Assembly (NCBI GenBank): GCA_029204225.1
Contig: CM055102.1
Coordinates: 9,993,456-10,057,455 of the forward strand
Origin: Diphasiastrum complanatum
Taxonomy: Eukaryota > Streptophyta > Lycopodiopsida > Lycopodiales > Lycopodiaceae
Direction of reading: 5' to 3'
Length of the DNA stretch: 64,000 bases
The notes under the pieces were generated by a model. That model was given only the letters and a program-made list of their open reading frames with translations, searched no databases and had not been told where the DNA came from. Numbering within the stretch: the first letter of the stretch is position 1; each line of letters starts with the position of its first letter. Made by a program: the position numbers and the translations under genes. This document shows positions 1 to 11,210 of this stretch, piece by piece.

Positions 1-332
1 GACATAAGTAGGGTTTGGATCTTGAGTATGCTATAGTATGTTGTGGTATGCTTGTGATTTGTTTATAGTTAGCAAGGGGGTGCGAGATAGGTCTTGCTTG
101 AAGCTTGGATCTAGCTATGGTTGGGAGGTGAATACTTGAGGCCAGCTTGTTATCTATCTTTGTGTTTAAGAGTAGGGACACAGATGGAGGAGAGATCCTT
201 GGAGGCTTGCAGATCCTTACTTGTAGGTGGAGGCATCCTAGCTTGGAGTTGGGGAGCATCTTGGAGCTTGCAGGTTGCTTGGAGGACATTTGGAGGCTCT
301 ACCTTGGACTTCCTCACCTTTACTTGTAAAAG
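1..332 (+). repeat. 3' part of a Copia-type LTR entering from outside the window
   Basis: The stretch ends directly before a primer-binding site at 333, where the 3' end of a 5' LTR should lie. The LTR start is outside the window and no second copy is visible, so the boundary is inferred from the primer site alone. The short open frames here, on both strands, have no recognisable domain and I do not treat them as genes. Confidence 0.45.
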
Positions 333-347
333 TGGTATCAGAGCTAG
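333..347 (+). other. Copia primer-binding site (initiator-Met tRNA type)
   Basis: TGGTATCAGAGCTAG matches the usual plant Ty1/Copia primer-binding site, complementary to the 3' end of initiator methionine tRNA. Reverse transcription would start here. It marks a plus-strand element whose leader follows; no gag frame is found downstream on this strand, so the element is truncated. Confidence 0.75.
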
Positions 348-699
348 ACAAAGGATGGTAACCTTTCTAACCTTCTTCAAGTTCTATTAAGATCACCAAC
401 TAAATTTTTTTTTGGGGGAAGATTATTGGCTTTTCCAGTTGTAGGAAGCTTGTAGTTGAAGTACCCAATGAATCTAGTTCTCTTTGGAAGAGAGTAGTGA
501 TGCTTATAAAATTGTTTAGGGGCTGATTTTTTATCATGTTAGAGAAGTTTTAAAGTAGGCTTTGGGTTTTTAAAAGTTCTGAAAAAAGATTTGTGGAATG
601 GTAGAGGAAGTCTTCCTCTACATACACAAACTTTTTTTTTTTGCAAAAAGATTGATTCTAGCTATGTGTTTTGATCAAAACTAGTGTTTTTTTTGCATA

Positions 700-1015
700 A
701 TGAAGAGTTGGAAGTTCTGATTTTCATTTTGAAGTTCTATTTTTCAGACCTATAAATCTGAAAATCAAATCTGAAAAGTGAAGTTTTCATCCAAACTTAA
801 TTAGTTACACCTTTCTATCTCCTAGTTTCATGAAAATGGCAATGTAGGAAGGGAATGGTAGTGTAACTTTGTGCATAAAACAAGTTTTGAAGTTCTGTTT
901 TTTGTCATTTTGAAGTTCTAATTTTCAGATCTGTAAATCTGAAAATCAGATCTGAAAATTGAAGTTTTCATAGAGCTTCATTAGTTTTCCATTTTTAGAC
1001 ACTAGTTTCATGGAT
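700..1015 (+). repeat. Tandem duplication, about 181 bp period
   Basis: The text around 725-790 (cattttgaagttctatttt and what follows, including the near-palindrome aaatctgaaaatc) recurs around 906-970 with few changes. The period is 181 bp and the second copy is partial. It lies in what looks like the untranslated leader after the primer site at 333. No coding potential is seen from 348 to 1530. Confidence 0.7.
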
Positions 1016-1639
1016 TTGGAGATCTAGAATAGTGAGAAATGTGAAATTTTTTGTATCTTTTGAAATGACAAATGGAAATGGAATTGGAATGGAAACTCTA
1101 TGTAAACATTAGTTTGGATTAGTTAATTGAAGTCTACATAAAGATTTGGTTTTCATTTTTGCTTTGGATTAAGGCAAATGTAGCTTCTTGTTGTTTTTCT
1201 CTTAAGCTTGGATTGAGCTTGCAAATAGTAGAGTCCAAGAATCAAGAAAAGTGTGTTTCTTGATCCTTGGAACTTCAATATGCTGCCCATTTAGTTCTGG
1301 TTTGTTTATAGATTAATGCAGATAGGTTAGTTAGTTTAGGATCTAATTTTACTTTGATTTTACAGTAGTAGGGTTCTTGGTGTTCAACCACATTCAGTCT
1401 GATCTTTACATTGGGAACCTGGTCTACATGATTAGAGTAGGAAATCATGATTTGTTCACCCTGGACTAAATGCTGATTTGTAGGCTGAACATTTGTTTAC
1501 ATGTTTGATTGTGAATGCATGTGATACGATTAAAGAGATACGGCTCTGGTTTGTCCTCTGACTCCCCTGACAGGCAGGACATTGTTACTACAACGACTGA
1601 TCAATCCCCTTCTGCCTAGTTTCGACAGAAAACAGTTCT

Positions 1640-2345
1640 TGTAAACAAGAAGCAAGAAAGAAGACAATAAACAGATTCTCAATTGTAGGGAATCTGACAA
1701 CAATAATACGGTTGTTTTCATAGCTTCAACCCAAAAACAATCTACAAATTTCATTTGTACCATCATTGCCCTAGTAGCTTCAACTATAGTGTGATTCTAT
1801 CTTTCAGCTACTCCATTTGGTTGAGGTGTATCAAGCTGTGCAATTTGTTGCTTGATTTCATACTTGTAAAAAAAATTAAAAAAAAAATCTATGGATCGAT
1901 ACTCACCACCACGATTAGATCTAAGAATCTTGATTTTGATCCCTGATTGATTTTCCACCAATGCTTTGAAGTTTTTGAAACATGCAAATGCATCAGAATT
2001 TTTCCTAATTGTGCAGATCCAAGTCTTCCTTGAGTAATCATCAATGAAGGTCATTGGTCCACATAGATCCGAGGGTACTAGCTTAATTACCCGCTTTTTC
2101 ATCAAATTTTTCCAAGTGCTTCTCGCAGTCACATCAATCACTAATGTGGGCAATGACATGATCCTTCACGACCAAATTGATCAAGGATAGGGTCTTTTGA
2201 ACCCTCTTGTTGTATGAGTAAATATTACTATGTGTTGTGGTTGGACATTATTCCACTCTAGTGATGATGTCCCATAGCTCATTTTCCATTAGAATGCTTT
2301 TCATTTTAAATTTCTAAATGTTATAATTGGACACCACGTCCAATT
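1640..2345 (-). pseudogene. Deleted Copia element: gag N-terminus fused to integrase core
   Basis: Read on the minus strand, 2345-2090 gives a gag N-terminus (SNYNI-stop-KFKMKS, then LSLINLVVKDHVIAHI and TARSTWKNL). It runs without a break into an integrase start (KLVPSDLCGPMTFIDDYSR), then SNRGGEYRS and TPQPNGVAER. After a frameshift near 1780 it continues as FVDCFWVEAMKTTVLLL to about 1640. The rest of gag, the zinc knuckle, the protease and the GAG-pre-integrase region are missing, so an internal deletion of well over 1 kb joined gag to integrase. The invariant gag tryptophan is a TAG stop at 2314-2316. The catalytic aspartate of the DNGGEY motif has become serine (SNRGGEY). No LTR is identified for this copy. 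Confidence 0.85.
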
Positions 2346-4333
2346 TTTTTGGCTTCTCCAAGTACGGAGTCCTCTTATCCTGCCATTTTTACAAAAGAAG
2401 AAGAAGCCCTTTCAGCTCCTTAATGAAGCTTAATGAAGTTCTTAGCGTAAGAAAAAGCACCTCCAAGATCCTGCTTACAAAACATACACAAAGAAATAAC
2501 AGTGGATAGGTGTAGAGAGAAGATCCTGCCAATGAAAACACACAAACTAGAATGGGAGTAGGGTGAGACCCTACAGGAGGATATAGCCCCTACTTTATTT
2601 GTGAAAGTTAGCTGGAGATATGACACATAAAAAATAGCAAAACTATCGATTGTGATATCTTGTCATATTTGATGAGATTCATAGGTTGGGCAAAAATGAA
2701 AAAGATAGTGATGAACTATCCAAGCTTCTTATTGAGGATGAAACAATGCCACTACTATAGGTTGATCATCAAATTGAAGATGAAAGATGGACTACTCCTT
2801 CAGTCATAGAACCAACATGGATTGAAAATCCTATTGGATTGAAAAAGATCGAGGTTGCTGGTGATAAGCAGAAGAATAAGGATGTGCCTTGGGATACATA
2901 TTCACCTTGAAGTGGATCGCTTCAATGCAAGTTGCCTAAATGGTATATGAGGGTCATGTATGACAAGGATATCGATACATTCCACATAAATTCAATGACT
3001 ATCAATAAATAAATAACTTATATTAATGTGATTAATCAAATTTGAAACTAACTACTCAACTTTAGAAACCCTAATTGATTATTGATTTGCCACATTGCTA
3101 ACACATGTCATGTGATCTCGATGTTGTCCAACATGGATGTGCTAGTCATACTTTTGACATTGTGATCAAATAAAAAGTAAAATATGCTGATGCCAACATC
3201 TCTATATCAATTTTTTTATTCTCCAGCACCCCTTATAAAAGCTATGTTTGAGATATATTGGAGTATTTATGCTCTCGATGCTAACTTTTTGGATGGTGAA
3301 ATAAAAAAGCTTAATAAATGAGGAGTGACGTTTGTATAATGGTGTGAATTATGGTGAAAAGATTAAAACATTTGTACTCGTTATCATATTGTGAATATCA
3401 AAATTTTGAAATAATAAATATCAAATAGTGAAATTGGGACTATTGGCATCATTGAGTTTGAGAATATAAAAACGTGAAATCCTAAAAATTGTGAAAACTG
3501 AATGGTAAGATCAACTAGTCATTGTAATTCTATTTTGACCATGAACTGAAAGGGTAAACTAAAAGCATTTGATTGATTGATTTTGTTTCAAGTTTTTAAT
3601 CTTAAAGATGTTCTTCATCTTGCAAGCAACCATTGACATTGGTTGATGGATTTCATTCAGTTCTTTATTACAATACACAACCACTAAACACATTTGATTG
3701 CAAACATACTAATTCAATGATCAGTACCTTTATATTACATGAATTTATAATATGTTAATTGTAAGATAATAACTAGGAACACAAATTAAGATCATGACCA
3801 TCTTTCACATGAATGAGGAATTCATTAGTCACACAACACTCATGTATTAGATTAAAATCAAACTTTTATCAAAAGTGAATACCATGAGTACACAATGATT
3901 GATCAAATACTACCTAATATTGCCAACTACATTAAATAAAAGTAGTTGATTGCCTCCATGAAATTCTTCAATGCATCCTATTTGAGTCTTGTTAGGTCTC
4001 TAGCCATTTGCACAATTTGGATAAAATTTCACATTTCTAGCTGAGAAAATCATTACTAAGCATTTCTAGAACAATTGAGTCTTGCATAGTGATTAATTAC
4101 TTTCCATCCAATTTTATTTATATATATTTTATTTCAAAAATTCATAAATCGCATAATATCATCATTATGGATAAGGCCTTGTTAGTATGCCACAACGTTT
4201 TTGTTCATTCTACAACAAATTACTGGCACAAACATTAGTAGATGGGACTTTAGTCTTGGCCTTGCGCAATGTACAGGCTCAACACATCTTTTTTACTTAT
4301 TTTGACTACTATTGCTCCCTTCTAGAAATATAT
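2346..4333. other. No gene recognised; one weak open stretch
   Basis: AT-rich sequence. On the plus strand around 2690-2950 a frame with two stops reads like a degraded linker (KNEKDSDELSKLLIEDE, VDHQIEDERWTTPS, CKLPKWYMRVMYD). This would suit the variable region between integrase and reverse transcriptase of a Copia element, but there is no diagnostic motif. Nothing else is seen. Confidence 0.4.
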
Positions 4334-4420
4334 ACCCAACGAGGTTGGCTTAGTTGGTTCAACTTGGCATCCAAAGTTTCTTTGGTCCCAAATTCTAGCC
4401 TTTCCTTGGGAGCGAAGAAG
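4334..4420 (+). mobile_element. tRNA-derived SINE-like element, copy 1
   Basis: This block closely matches the clean insertion at 46624-46708: gaggttggcttagttggtt, then ttggcatccaaagtttctt, tggtcccaa and gaagaag. The first part fits a pol III A box (TGGCTTAGTTGG). The B box region (aaattctagcc) is decayed compared with GTTCAAGC in the other copy. No clear target-site duplication can be made out here. Confidence 0.6.
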
Positions 4421-5284
4421 CATTTTAGGAAGATCTAAATGAAGTTAATGCTTATCAATGTTTGGAAAGTAGCTTTGGTAAGAGTCTATTGGTGCCATGT
4501 AAAGTTGCATTTCAAATTTTGAGTTTTTCAAGGTAGAAGGAAAAGTGTCATTTCACGACTCTTATCATGTTTTAACCTTTAACCTTAAAGCAATCATTCT
4601 AAGAATTGGTACCTCCATCCTCATGATGCTCTCACAAATGACGTGTATTTTCTAAGTGATTATGATTTGAGAAAAGCAAATTTTTCATTTTTTATTTTCC
4701 TACTTGCATAGCAAGTGTGCTCTTCTTTTTTAACTTTTAGGAATTGGAGGACTTTGCTCTTTCATTTTTTTTAATGTTTGGATGTGCACAACAAAGATGC
4801 TCTAGATCTTTAGACCTTGTTAAAACTTGTATACCTTTGGGTATATTCTTAAAAGCCTGAGATAAAGATGTCATACATCTTTTAAAGCCTGTAGCTCTTC
4901 TGATTGATAGTATATTCTTAAAAGGACACCATCTGCGTTTATCCTGTAACCTGTGACTCGTGAGCATAACAACTACTGGGAATTGGGAGGCAGTGGCAGT
5001 GGGAAGCTAGCTGCTACGTACGTGGGGCCAGCACTGTGTAACAACTTTTAACATCTTTCTCTTCTCTTCTTGTACTCTGCACATCTTGAGAATTGTTGCT
5101 GCTCTGTGGCCACTAAAAAACAATAATATCTGTCCTTGTCAGTTGGGTAACATTATAGCTTTTATCATCTTATACATTATGCCAATCAATTCTGTCATTT
5201 ATCTTCAAACCCAACTCTCAGAAAGAATTGTTCTGACGTTGTTGTTGTGGCTGCTCATCCATTCCTCTATGGCAGCTGAATGGG
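4421..5284. other. Intergenic, no gene recognised
   Basis: Short open frames on both strands show no domain. From about 4980 the base composition becomes more balanced (ggcagtggcagtgggaagc), and 5285 onward is shared with the second copy of the small gene. This stretch is therefore the likely promoter side of that gene, but I cannot point to a definite TATA box. Confidence 0.35.
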
Positions 5285-5428
5285 ATGTGTCATCCGTTGT
5301 TGTTGATATAAAGATGGGTGGTCACTCCTTCAGCATCCCACAGAGTTCGGATCATCTCTAAGTTGTTGGGCTGAGCTTTCTTGTGTTCTAATTCTTGATC
5401 TTTGATCTGGGTAGATTCGCTTATAGAG

Positions 5429-5917
5429 ATGGCGGCAGTCGCAAGCGTTGATCCTGATCATGAGCAGTGGGAAAGCAGTGGGCAAATAACCGGATTAGAC
5501 TTTGGTGGGCAGATACTACAGCGCTTTTACACCATTCAGAAGGTGCCGACTGGATCTTGCACTCCACACCTATTGTTCTACAAGCCGGTTGTCAGTAGTT
5601 CAGCGTTTGGATCACTTCGGCCTGTTCTAAGCCTTGGAAGATCGATCATTAAGTGGAAATACATTATCTTCTTATTCAACAACCCTGAATTGAAGTCCAG
5701 GGTAGCTGCGATGTGGCCCGAAAAGGTTCAACTCAAGCACATGAAAGAGTGCCTACTGAAGTCTCTCCATGACTGTGAGCTACAAAGGGTGAAAATTTGG
5801 AAGGAAGGGATGACCATTTACCTATACGCTGTGAAACTTAGAGATGAACAGTTTGTTATGCAAGATGTTTGGGCTCGTCTTCAGCAGCTCGTCAACGAGA
5901 AGGGGGACATCTTCTGA
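5429..5917 (+). CDS. Conserved plant protein of unknown function, copy A (162 aa)
   Basis: I do not recognise this family. The start is ATG 5429 (MAAVASVDPDHEQ); an in-frame TGA at 5396-5398 lies upstream. The protein is compact and has no signal peptide or obvious membrane span. Landmarks are TGLDFGGQILQRFY (about residues 22-35), VPTGSCTPHLLFYKPVV (40-56), FGSLRPVLSLGRSIIKWKY (61-79), LFNNPELKSRVAAMWPE (83-99) and a charged C-terminal half with CLLKSLHDCELQRVKI. The copy at 35119-35613 is the same length bar two residues and differs at about fifteen scattered, mostly conservative positions, with synonymous changes too. That pattern suggests selection on protein. The sequence TATAG just before the ATG could be a 3' splice acceptor, so an upstream exon is possible. 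Nearby genes give no hint of role. Confidence 0.75.
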   Translation: MAAVASVDPDHEQWESSGQITGLDFGGQILQRFYTIQKVPTGSCTPHLLFYKPVVSSSAFGSLRPVLSLGRSIIKWKYIIFLFNNPELKSRVAAMWPEKVQLKHMKECLLKSLHDCELQRVKIWKEGMTIYLYAVKLRDEQFVMQDVWARLQQLVNEKGDIF

Positions 5918-6401
5918 TTAAATGAGCTTGTTAGAGTTTGTCTATGTTTATAGTTGTAGGATTGATTCGAAAATCCTTTCAAAAGATTATGAAGGAGTGT
6001 TAAATTTGAGTTCAGCAGTTGGCTCCGTTTCGAAGAGTAACTGATTTCATCTTCTGTTTGTATGATACTGTGCTGCTGTTATGAGAGGAAGGATCTACTT
6101 TTAGCTCATAATTGTAATATGTGGGTGTTTTCCAAAGAGATCTGATGCACAAAAAGGAAGTGCCTGATCCTGATCAAGCATTCATCGTGAGAAGTCTTTT
6201 TCCTATCTGCAGTATGAGATGCCACTGTCAAAAATCCAGAAATAAAAAGTTTTGATCTTTGTAATTACTGTACATCTTGATGGATTGTTGGAGCCAAATC
6301 TCGTGATAGCATGGCAGCAACTAGCCACTTATGGCGGCCCCCCGATTACAGCTTGCCACGTTAGTAGGTTCTCACCTTGCCTTAGGTAAGCCCACTAATC
6401 T

Positions 6402-6403
<2 letters not shown>

Positions 6404-6437
<34 letters not shown>
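6404..6437 (+). repeat. (AC)n microsatellite
   Basis: About 17 AC units, directly after the end of the segment shared with the second gene copy. In the other copy the matching point also leads into AC-rich and other simple repeats. Confidence 0.95.
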
Positions 6438-6438
<1 letters not shown>

Positions 6439-6440
6439 GT

Positions 6441-7384
6441 CATCATAGGATATGAGAAAGAGGTCAAGGCCTGGGCTGCGTTTCACACCATGAAGGAAGC
6501 CTCAAAAGTTACAACAATACAAGAGAGCGCGCCCTCCTCATGCTCTCCACTCTCATATGAAGGGCTAGCTAGGAGAGGCCTAGACCTCTCATAACACCAA
6601 AGACGTGAACATCACAAAAGAGGTGGCATTTAGATAAAATGAAAAAAGAAAAAAACTCCTAGTAATTGATATATCTATATCATGGATGTAGAATGGGTTA
6701 CGTTGCATTTTACATCTTGTTTTGAGACAAGTGTTCTAGAACATTGGTAGAGACTAGAGACACTGAAATAGACGACTTTTGAATATATTATTTTTGGTGC
6801 TAAATTCATCTAAAACCTCTCAAATTAATCAAATTTAAGTATTCAAAACAAAATTGTGTAAAGCTTGAAAGGAAACAATGGCACTTAAAACCATTAAAAC
6901 ATTATAAAATCAAAAAATTAAAATGAACCAATTCTTTATTAGGGGCATGTTTTGGGACCCCCTAATGGAACTTCCAAGAGCCTGTTTCGAAGTGGAAGGT
7001 GCATCATACGATCTATATAAGCAGATAAAGAAATAAATACACACACCCCACAAAATTCAAAATTAAAATCTTACATTGAAATTTACACCTATAAATATTA
7101 TGCAAACTCATTGAAATTTACTCAATTCAAGATCACTAAAAGTTATTTCAATCAAATAGTGCATGAGAGGAACCTTAGAAAAGTTGTAGCTCCCTTTCAA
7201 AAAGAGAAAATAATGAGAGGAGAATCCATTAGGTTTCCTTGAATATGTTAAAAACTTGTAAGGTGTTTATGGGCAAATGTTGTAAAGCTTAGGATCTTGC
7301 AATTTTAAACATCTATTTATATCACTTGGTGGTCAGATTGTTGGAATTAAAAGCTCAAGCTTACTACACATCTTGCTTCTGAGA
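6441..7384. other. Intergenic; divergent relative of a dispersed repeat
   Basis: No gene seen. The part from about 7060 to 7280 (tacattgaaatttac, agatcactaaaagt, gaggaaccttagaaaa, gtaaggtgtttat) resembles the dispersed repeat at 36600-36900 and its inverted copy at 61370-61640, but is more decayed. The similarity is by eye only. Confidence 0.4.
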
Positions 7385-7782
7385 AGCAAAGTGAGTAATA
7401 TCAGGATGGGAATATGATGAGCTATTTCAGGTGCATGAAGACGTTGTGGAATGAACTCCATTTCATTAAAGACGCGGTAAGGGATATGGAAATTGTTCAG
7501 ACTTGCCTAAACAAATAGAGAGAAAAATTTCGAACCTTCGTCAATGGCATTGCAGCAAGGAAGAGACTACCTGCATTTGAGGAATTACACAAGACCGTGC
7601 TACAAGAAGAGCACCGATGAGAAGTTTATAAGAGTCAAATCAAGGGCAATGCAAACAAAGCCTTGATGGTGAAAGACAAAGGCAAGTAGAAGAAGAAGAA
7701 CAAGTGGAACAAGAACACTTCTAGCGATCAAGCAGAGTCGTCAGGAAAGAAGAAAAAGAAAGATAAATGCTTGTATTTGGTC
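7385..7782 (+). pseudogene. Copia gag fragment, plus strand
   Basis: With a few stops the plus strand reads MSYFRCMKTLWNELHFIKD, FRTFVNGIAARKRLPAFEEL, VLQEEHR and then a lysine-rich linker. This is the C-terminal half of a Copia gag (UBN2 type). It is most like the minus-strand gag at 32545-33345 (FVSGIASRERLPTFDELIG). It ends abruptly at about 7782, where a minus-strand pol frame begins. Confidence 0.75.
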
Positions 7783-10700
7783 ACTTGAATCATTCTTCTG
7801 GTAGGGTATACCTACCATCTTCTGTTCTTCCTCTTCCGTTTTTGGGCAGTCCTGCTTCGTGAGCTTGGCTCCAGCTATCATTAGTGTGGCCTTCTCTTTG
7901 CAGTCCATCATGTGGTACTGCTTTAGCACCTTTCTGGCATATTCTGACTGACTCAAGTGCATTTCGCCCTTTGTTCGATCTCTTCTGATCTCCAACCTGA
8001 GGCATTTTGTTGCTTCTCCAAGATCTATGATTTTGTAACTTTCAGAAATCTGACTCTTCATGTCTTTGATCAGCATCAAGGAATTTCCTATCATTAGCGA
8101 ATCATCCACGAAAATGGTCAGTATCACAAAATCTTTTCCTACTCTTTTTATGTAGACATTGCAGTCTGGTTCTGTAGGATTGAAGTCTAGAGACTTCAGA
8201 AGACCATCGAGCTTCTTGTACTAAGCTCGTGATGCCCGTTTTAGACCATAGATGCATCTCTGCAACCAACAGACATATTGTCGATTGTCTGGGTCTTCAA
8301 AACCTTCAAGCTACTTCATGAAGATTTCCTCTTCTAGATCTCCGTGGAGATAGGCTGTTTTCACATCAATCTGGTGAATTTTCAGATTGTGCTGTGTGGC
8401 ATATGCAAGGAGTAGTCGTATGCTTGTCATTTTGACCATCGACGAATATGTGTCGAAATAATCAATACCATATATTTGCATGTAGCCTTTCGCGACAAGC
8501 CTTGCCTTATAGCGGCCAATGGTGCCATCTGATTTCATCTTTTTCTTGTACACCCACTTGCAGTCGACTATTTTTCTATTTTTTTGGCAGTGGCTCTAAC
8601 GTCCATGCCTCATTTCGCCTCATCGACTCGATTTCCTCTGACATTGCCTACTTCCAGAATTCTCCCTCTGGACTCTAAATAGCTTTTTGATATGTTGCTG
8701 GCTCTTCAGTGAAGCTGCAGTATTCAAACTGCGTGTCTTCGCTCCACTGAAGATTGTCAGACTAGCGGTCTGGAGGTCTTCTTTGTCTTGTTGACCTTCT
8801 AGGCTTGTTTCGTTGCTGCTCGAACGTTTCTTGTTTGTGGGATTGATCTTCTTCTTCCTGCTGCTCCGGAGTCTGGGGCTTTGCATTCTGATTTGATGAC
8901 TGTCCTCGATCTCCCTCTTGAATAGGCAACAATGTGAAGATCTCATGGTCTCTTTCGTCTTTCAGTCCAGAGAATGTGGACTCATTGAACTTCACATCTT
9001 TGCTCGAAACAACCTTTTTCGTTGTTGGGTTGTAGAGCATGTACACCTGTGTTCCGTTCGAGTAGCCAACCATGATCTTTTGCTCTGATTTGTCATCGAG
9101 CTTGCTTCTTTTTTCTTTTGGAATGTGCCTGTATGCTACACATCCAAACACTTGTACGTATGATAGATCAGACTTTTTGCCTGTCCACATTTTGTATGGT
9201 GTTTTGTTTTCCAGTGCTGTCGTTGTAGATCTGTTCTGCAAGTGTACAACTGCAACTATTGCCCCAGTCCAGAATTGACTTGGCAATTGAGCCTGTGCAG
9301 TCATGCATCTAGCTCCTTTGACTAGCCTTCTGTTTCTTCTTTTTGCTACACCGTTGTATTCTGGTGTGTATGCAAGAGTGAACTGGTGCTCAATCCCCTG
9401 TTCTTCGTAGAATCTTGAGAATTCTTTGCTTTTGTATTCACCTCCATTGTCAAATCTGAGGATCTTTTTTGAGGTGTGTCGCTCTACAAATGCCACGAAC
9501 TTCTTGAAGGAATCAAACACTTCGGATTCTTCTTTAAGTAGTAGATCATGGTCATCCGGATGTAATCATCTATGAACGTCAAAAAATATCTCGAACCTGA
9601 GAGCAAATCCATCTTCATCGGTCCACAGATATCAGAGTGGACAAGCTCAAGAACTTCCTTGGATCTTCTTCCCTCATGTGTGAATGGATTTCGATGTTGC
9701 TTGCCTTTTTGATAGGCTTCGTAGAACTTAGTTTCGGGCCTTGAAATCTTGAGACCTATGACTATGTCTTTTCTGCTCATGTCATACAGGCTCTGCATGT
9801 TCAGATGATACATTCTCCTATGCTAGAGTTGATTTTTATTTTTTGATGCATTTAATATGCTATCAAATTTGCTAATTATTTTGGCCTAGTAGAGGTTTCC
9901 TTCTCTGCATCCGACCGTCAGCAACTTGTTTGTCGTTTTCTCGATCAAACGACATGTGTTGCCATGGAACAAAACTCAAATGCCAAGATCTGCCATCTTG
10001 GAAACATATAGCAGATCTTTTCTGAGTGAGGGCACATAGAGTGCTCCTGGCAGCTCTGCTTGGCCTAAAAGTGTTCGCAGCTGTAGAGTGCCGATGCCCT
10101 TGACATCATGTCTGCTCTCATCACCTAGAATCACTGCTCTGTTGTTTTCAAGCTCTCTGAAGTTGATCAAGATCTTCTTGTTGCAGGTGAGGTGTGATGT
10201 GGCTTCTGAATCAATGACTAAATCGTAGTCATGTTCAGTGTAGCTAGTTGAAGCTTCATCCAGTATCGTGAAGGCTTCGTCACCTCTGTTTGCATCTTTG
10301 GATGACTCTGCAAAATTTGCCTTTTCATCTTTGTTCTTTCTTTTTGGGTTGAATCTGCAATCGTATGTAGAATGCTATTTCTTCTTGCAGTGCATGTAAG
10401 GTATTGCTGGATTGAACTAGTATTTGTTGGCCGTATGGCCTGGTTTGTGGCAGTGATTGTAGGAAGAAGATTGTTGATTCGAGGACTTCGTTTTCTCGAA
10501 TCTTGGCTTGTTCTTGTTCTTCTTCTTTCCTTTCATGAAGAAAGCCTTTTCTTGATCACTGCTTCCCTCTCCTTCGACTCTCATCAGTCTCTTATTAGCA
10601 ACAAGACTGACTGCTTTGTCGAATGTCATATCTGGTAGACTCAGTAAGAGCATTCTCAGTAGCTGATAGGACATCGGTAGAGACTTCATGAAGTACATCA

Positions 10701-11145
10701 GCTGCTATGGTGCTGGGACCTAGTGCTCTTGTTCTGATGTAGCGAGCTGAGCGAAGATCGTTATGATCTTCTCAACGTGCTGATCTAACTGGTTGCCATC
10801 CCATCGTATGGATTGCAGCTGATTGTGAAGGTGCATGACTGAAGCTGCAGTCCTCACTTCATACTTCTGTTTTAATCTTTCTCACGCTGCATGGCTGCTT
10901 TCGCAATCTTCAATATGCATGAGTAGATCTTCATTTATGGATGAAACGATGATTGCCATTGCACGCTCATCTTTTCTGATCCATTTAGCTCTCCTTAGGT
11001 CTCCCTCTGGAGGCTGCACCTCTGAGAGTTCGGTCACCGACCAGAGGCCTTCGTCCTTCAGAAGCATTTTGATTTTGAATTTCTAGATTCTGTAACTTGT
11101 GCCATGAAGGCTGATTGCTACTCTTGTCTACATTGTTGTAGCCAT
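7783..11145 (-). pseudogene. Copia gag-pol, minus strand, lacking its 3' end
   Basis: Gag begins at the ATG 11143-11145 (MATTM) with a TAG at the conserved tryptophan (11083-11085). It contains KDEGLWSV, a long UBN2-like region and a zinc-knuckle remnant (CHKPGHTANKY). Protease is marked by VIDSEATSHL near 10220. Then come GAG-pre-integrase (HRRMYHLN), integrase (LVHSDICGPM, FIDDYIR, FDNGGEYKS, TPEYNGVAKR), a Ser/Gln/Pro-rich linker with RRSTRQRRPPDR, and reverse transcriptase ([28 protein letters not shown], then FVDDSLMIGN). The frame breaks several times (near 9500, 9830, 10370, 10700). Pol stops at about 7783 just after the polymerase domain, so RNase H and the 3' LTR are gone and a plus-strand gag fragment abuts. 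Confidence 0.9.
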
Positions 11146-11198
11146 ATTGTGTTGTCTGGAAGAATCATTGTTGGGATATCAGTAGTGATAATCTGTGT

Positions 11199-11210
11199 GT
11201 TCTGATACCA
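11199..11210 (-). other. Copia primer-binding site
   Basis: On the plus strand GTTCTGATACCA; its complement TGGTATCAGAAC is the plant Copia primer site with one change from the usual TGGTATCAGAGC. It abuts the LTR beginning at 11211 and fixes the orientation of the minus-strand element. Confidence 0.85.

Larger units (their letters stand above)
5285..6440 (+). repeat. Segmental duplication, copy A
   Basis: Sequence from about 5285 (catccgttgttgttgatata) to the CA repeat near 6440 is matched in the same order and strand at about 34990-36160. The match covers the 5' flank, the coding region, the 3' UTR-like region (gtttgtatgatactgtgctg) and a distal block (gttggagccaaatc, agcttg-c-acg, ttctcac). 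The coding part is far better conserved than the flanks, which contain many indels. Confidence 0.85.
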
